5,773 nucleotides of DNA from Tissierellia bacterium (lineage in GTDB: Bacteria; Bacillota_A; Clostridia; Tissierellales; Peptoniphilaceae): assembly GCA_012513395.1 (NCBI GenBank), contig JAAZCH010000001.1:1-5773 (forward strand). The letters run 5' to 3'. The position numbers and the translations under genes are program-made. Position 1 is the stretch's first letter; every line of letters starts with the position of its first letter. The notes beneath the pieces are model-generated. The model saw nothing but the letters and a program-made list of their open reading frames with translations, did no database searches and was not told where the DNA came from. Shown in pieces: positions 5,312 through 5,773 of this stretch.

Positions 5312-5320
5312 ATTATATCA
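5312..5320 (-). promoter_or_regulatory. Extended -10 promoter of mnmA placing +1 at the start codon
   Basis: On the minus strand the sequence reads TGATATAAT, a perfect TGnTATAAT extended -10. Six bases (AGCCTC) then separate it from the ATG, so the usual start distance puts +1 on the A of ATG. The -35 region is poor (TTTGTG or TTTTGT), which extended -10 promoters tolerate. Confidence 0.65.
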
Positions 5321-5346
5321 TATATTTTTTAAACACAAAAATGTAG

Positions 5347-5773
5347 TTTTTGGGTATTAAGCGGGTTAAAGTTGAAGGTGGAGACTGGTCTACAGAGTCT
5401 GCGACTTTGTTATACGATACTCCATTCCAATATAGATTATCCATAGTAAATAATGATACAAATTTAGATGGGGACGAATACACTTGGTCAGTCAATGAAA
5501 AGGATCCAAATGGAGTAAATTATGTATATTCTGTAATAGAAAACAAGGTTCCTGTGGGATATGAGGTATCTTATGACAATAATAATCCATTAAATGTTAT
5601 AAATACCTTTGTGCCTAGCAATACTGAAATACCTGTAAAAACTATATGGAATGGAAAGGCATTAAATTCTCTAAGGGTTGGTCTATTTAAAATGGTTGAT
5701 GGAGTTAAGACTCCTGTACTAGATGAAAATGGAAATCAACTTACCGTAGAACTTGATTCCCAAAACAAATGGG
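5347..5773 (+). pseudogene. Cna B-type repeat adhesin fragment, 5'-truncated, running off the window
   Basis: The frame is open from just after a TAG (5344-5346) to the window end. Cna-B-like sequence starts at about 5356 (IKRVKVEGGDW). The first module contains YTWSVNEKDPNG, then YVYSVIENKVPVGYEV, which carries the glutamate that usually catalyses the isopeptide bond. It closes with NVINTF, whose asparagine is the usual bond partner. A second module opens with IPVKTIWNGKALNSLRVGLFK, including its expected lysine. Cna-B modules are stalk domains of sortase-anchored adhesins and pilins. The fragment has no ATG, ribosome site or signal peptide: the only early candidate is TTG 5350 without any Shine-Dalgarno, and the upstream DNA is the mnmA promoter. 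I therefore read it as the remnant of a larger gene, or a silent donor cassette. An assembly join is also possible. The 3' end, where an LPXTG would lie, is not in the window. Confidence 0.65.

Overview
This looks like a low-GC, Gram-positive anaerobe of the Bacillota. The support is AT-rich coding sequence, strong AGGAGG/GGAGGTG ribosome sites, an S-layer-homology (SLH) surface protein, a SHIRT domain, Big_2 and Cna-B adhesin modules, and a bacterial-type MnmA. A member of the Peptoniphilaceae/Tissierellia (Peptoniphilus or Anaerococcus type) is my best guess. It is an inference from protein style, not proven by the sequence.

Layout. Bases 3-578 are the 3' end of a surface protein with a Big_2 Ig-like domain, followed by a hairpin that is probably its terminator. 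Bases 660-892 are non-coding and hold the first copy of a composite intergenic repeat. A short ComK-like regulator (957-1391) follows, with a well-formed extended -10 promoter set inside an inverted repeat. After a roughly 200-base AT-rich gap comes the main gene, a 644-residue exported SLH protein (1606-3540). Its order is signal peptide, three SLH modules, a FIVAR-like helical module interrupted by two tyrosine/glycine-rich repeats, a DPCKPE cysteine ladder, a SHIRT domain, a helical segment and an acidic Pro/Ala tail. A textbook intrinsic terminator ends it. Next is a small winged-helix-like protein (3632-3892), then about 330 bases made almost entirely of intergenic repeats. These run up to the 3' end of mnmA, which lies on the minus strand (4220-5305). 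The last 430 bases (plus strand) read as Cna-B adhesin sequence that opens without a start codon, ribosome site or signal peptide and runs out of the window.

How the parts relate. The window is a mix of cell-surface genes (Big_2, SLH/SHIRT, Cna-B), two small putative DNA-binding proteins and one housekeeping tRNA-modification gene. No operon is evident: spacings are large and each gene seems to be its own unit.

The most unusual material is non-coding. Two 146-bp copies of a composite repeat occur in the same orientation (740-885, 3929-4074). Each has a GTAGGGG-led hairpin with compensatory base changes, a conserved CAAAGGCGCAGCC block and a tract of exactly five 7-base units. A third locus beside mnmA has the hairpin inverted and a five-heptad tract built from a different 7-mer. 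Other points of note are the predicted leaderless mRNA of mnmA, the split FIVAR module with its cysteine ladder, and the broken Cna-B gene next to the mnmA promoter.
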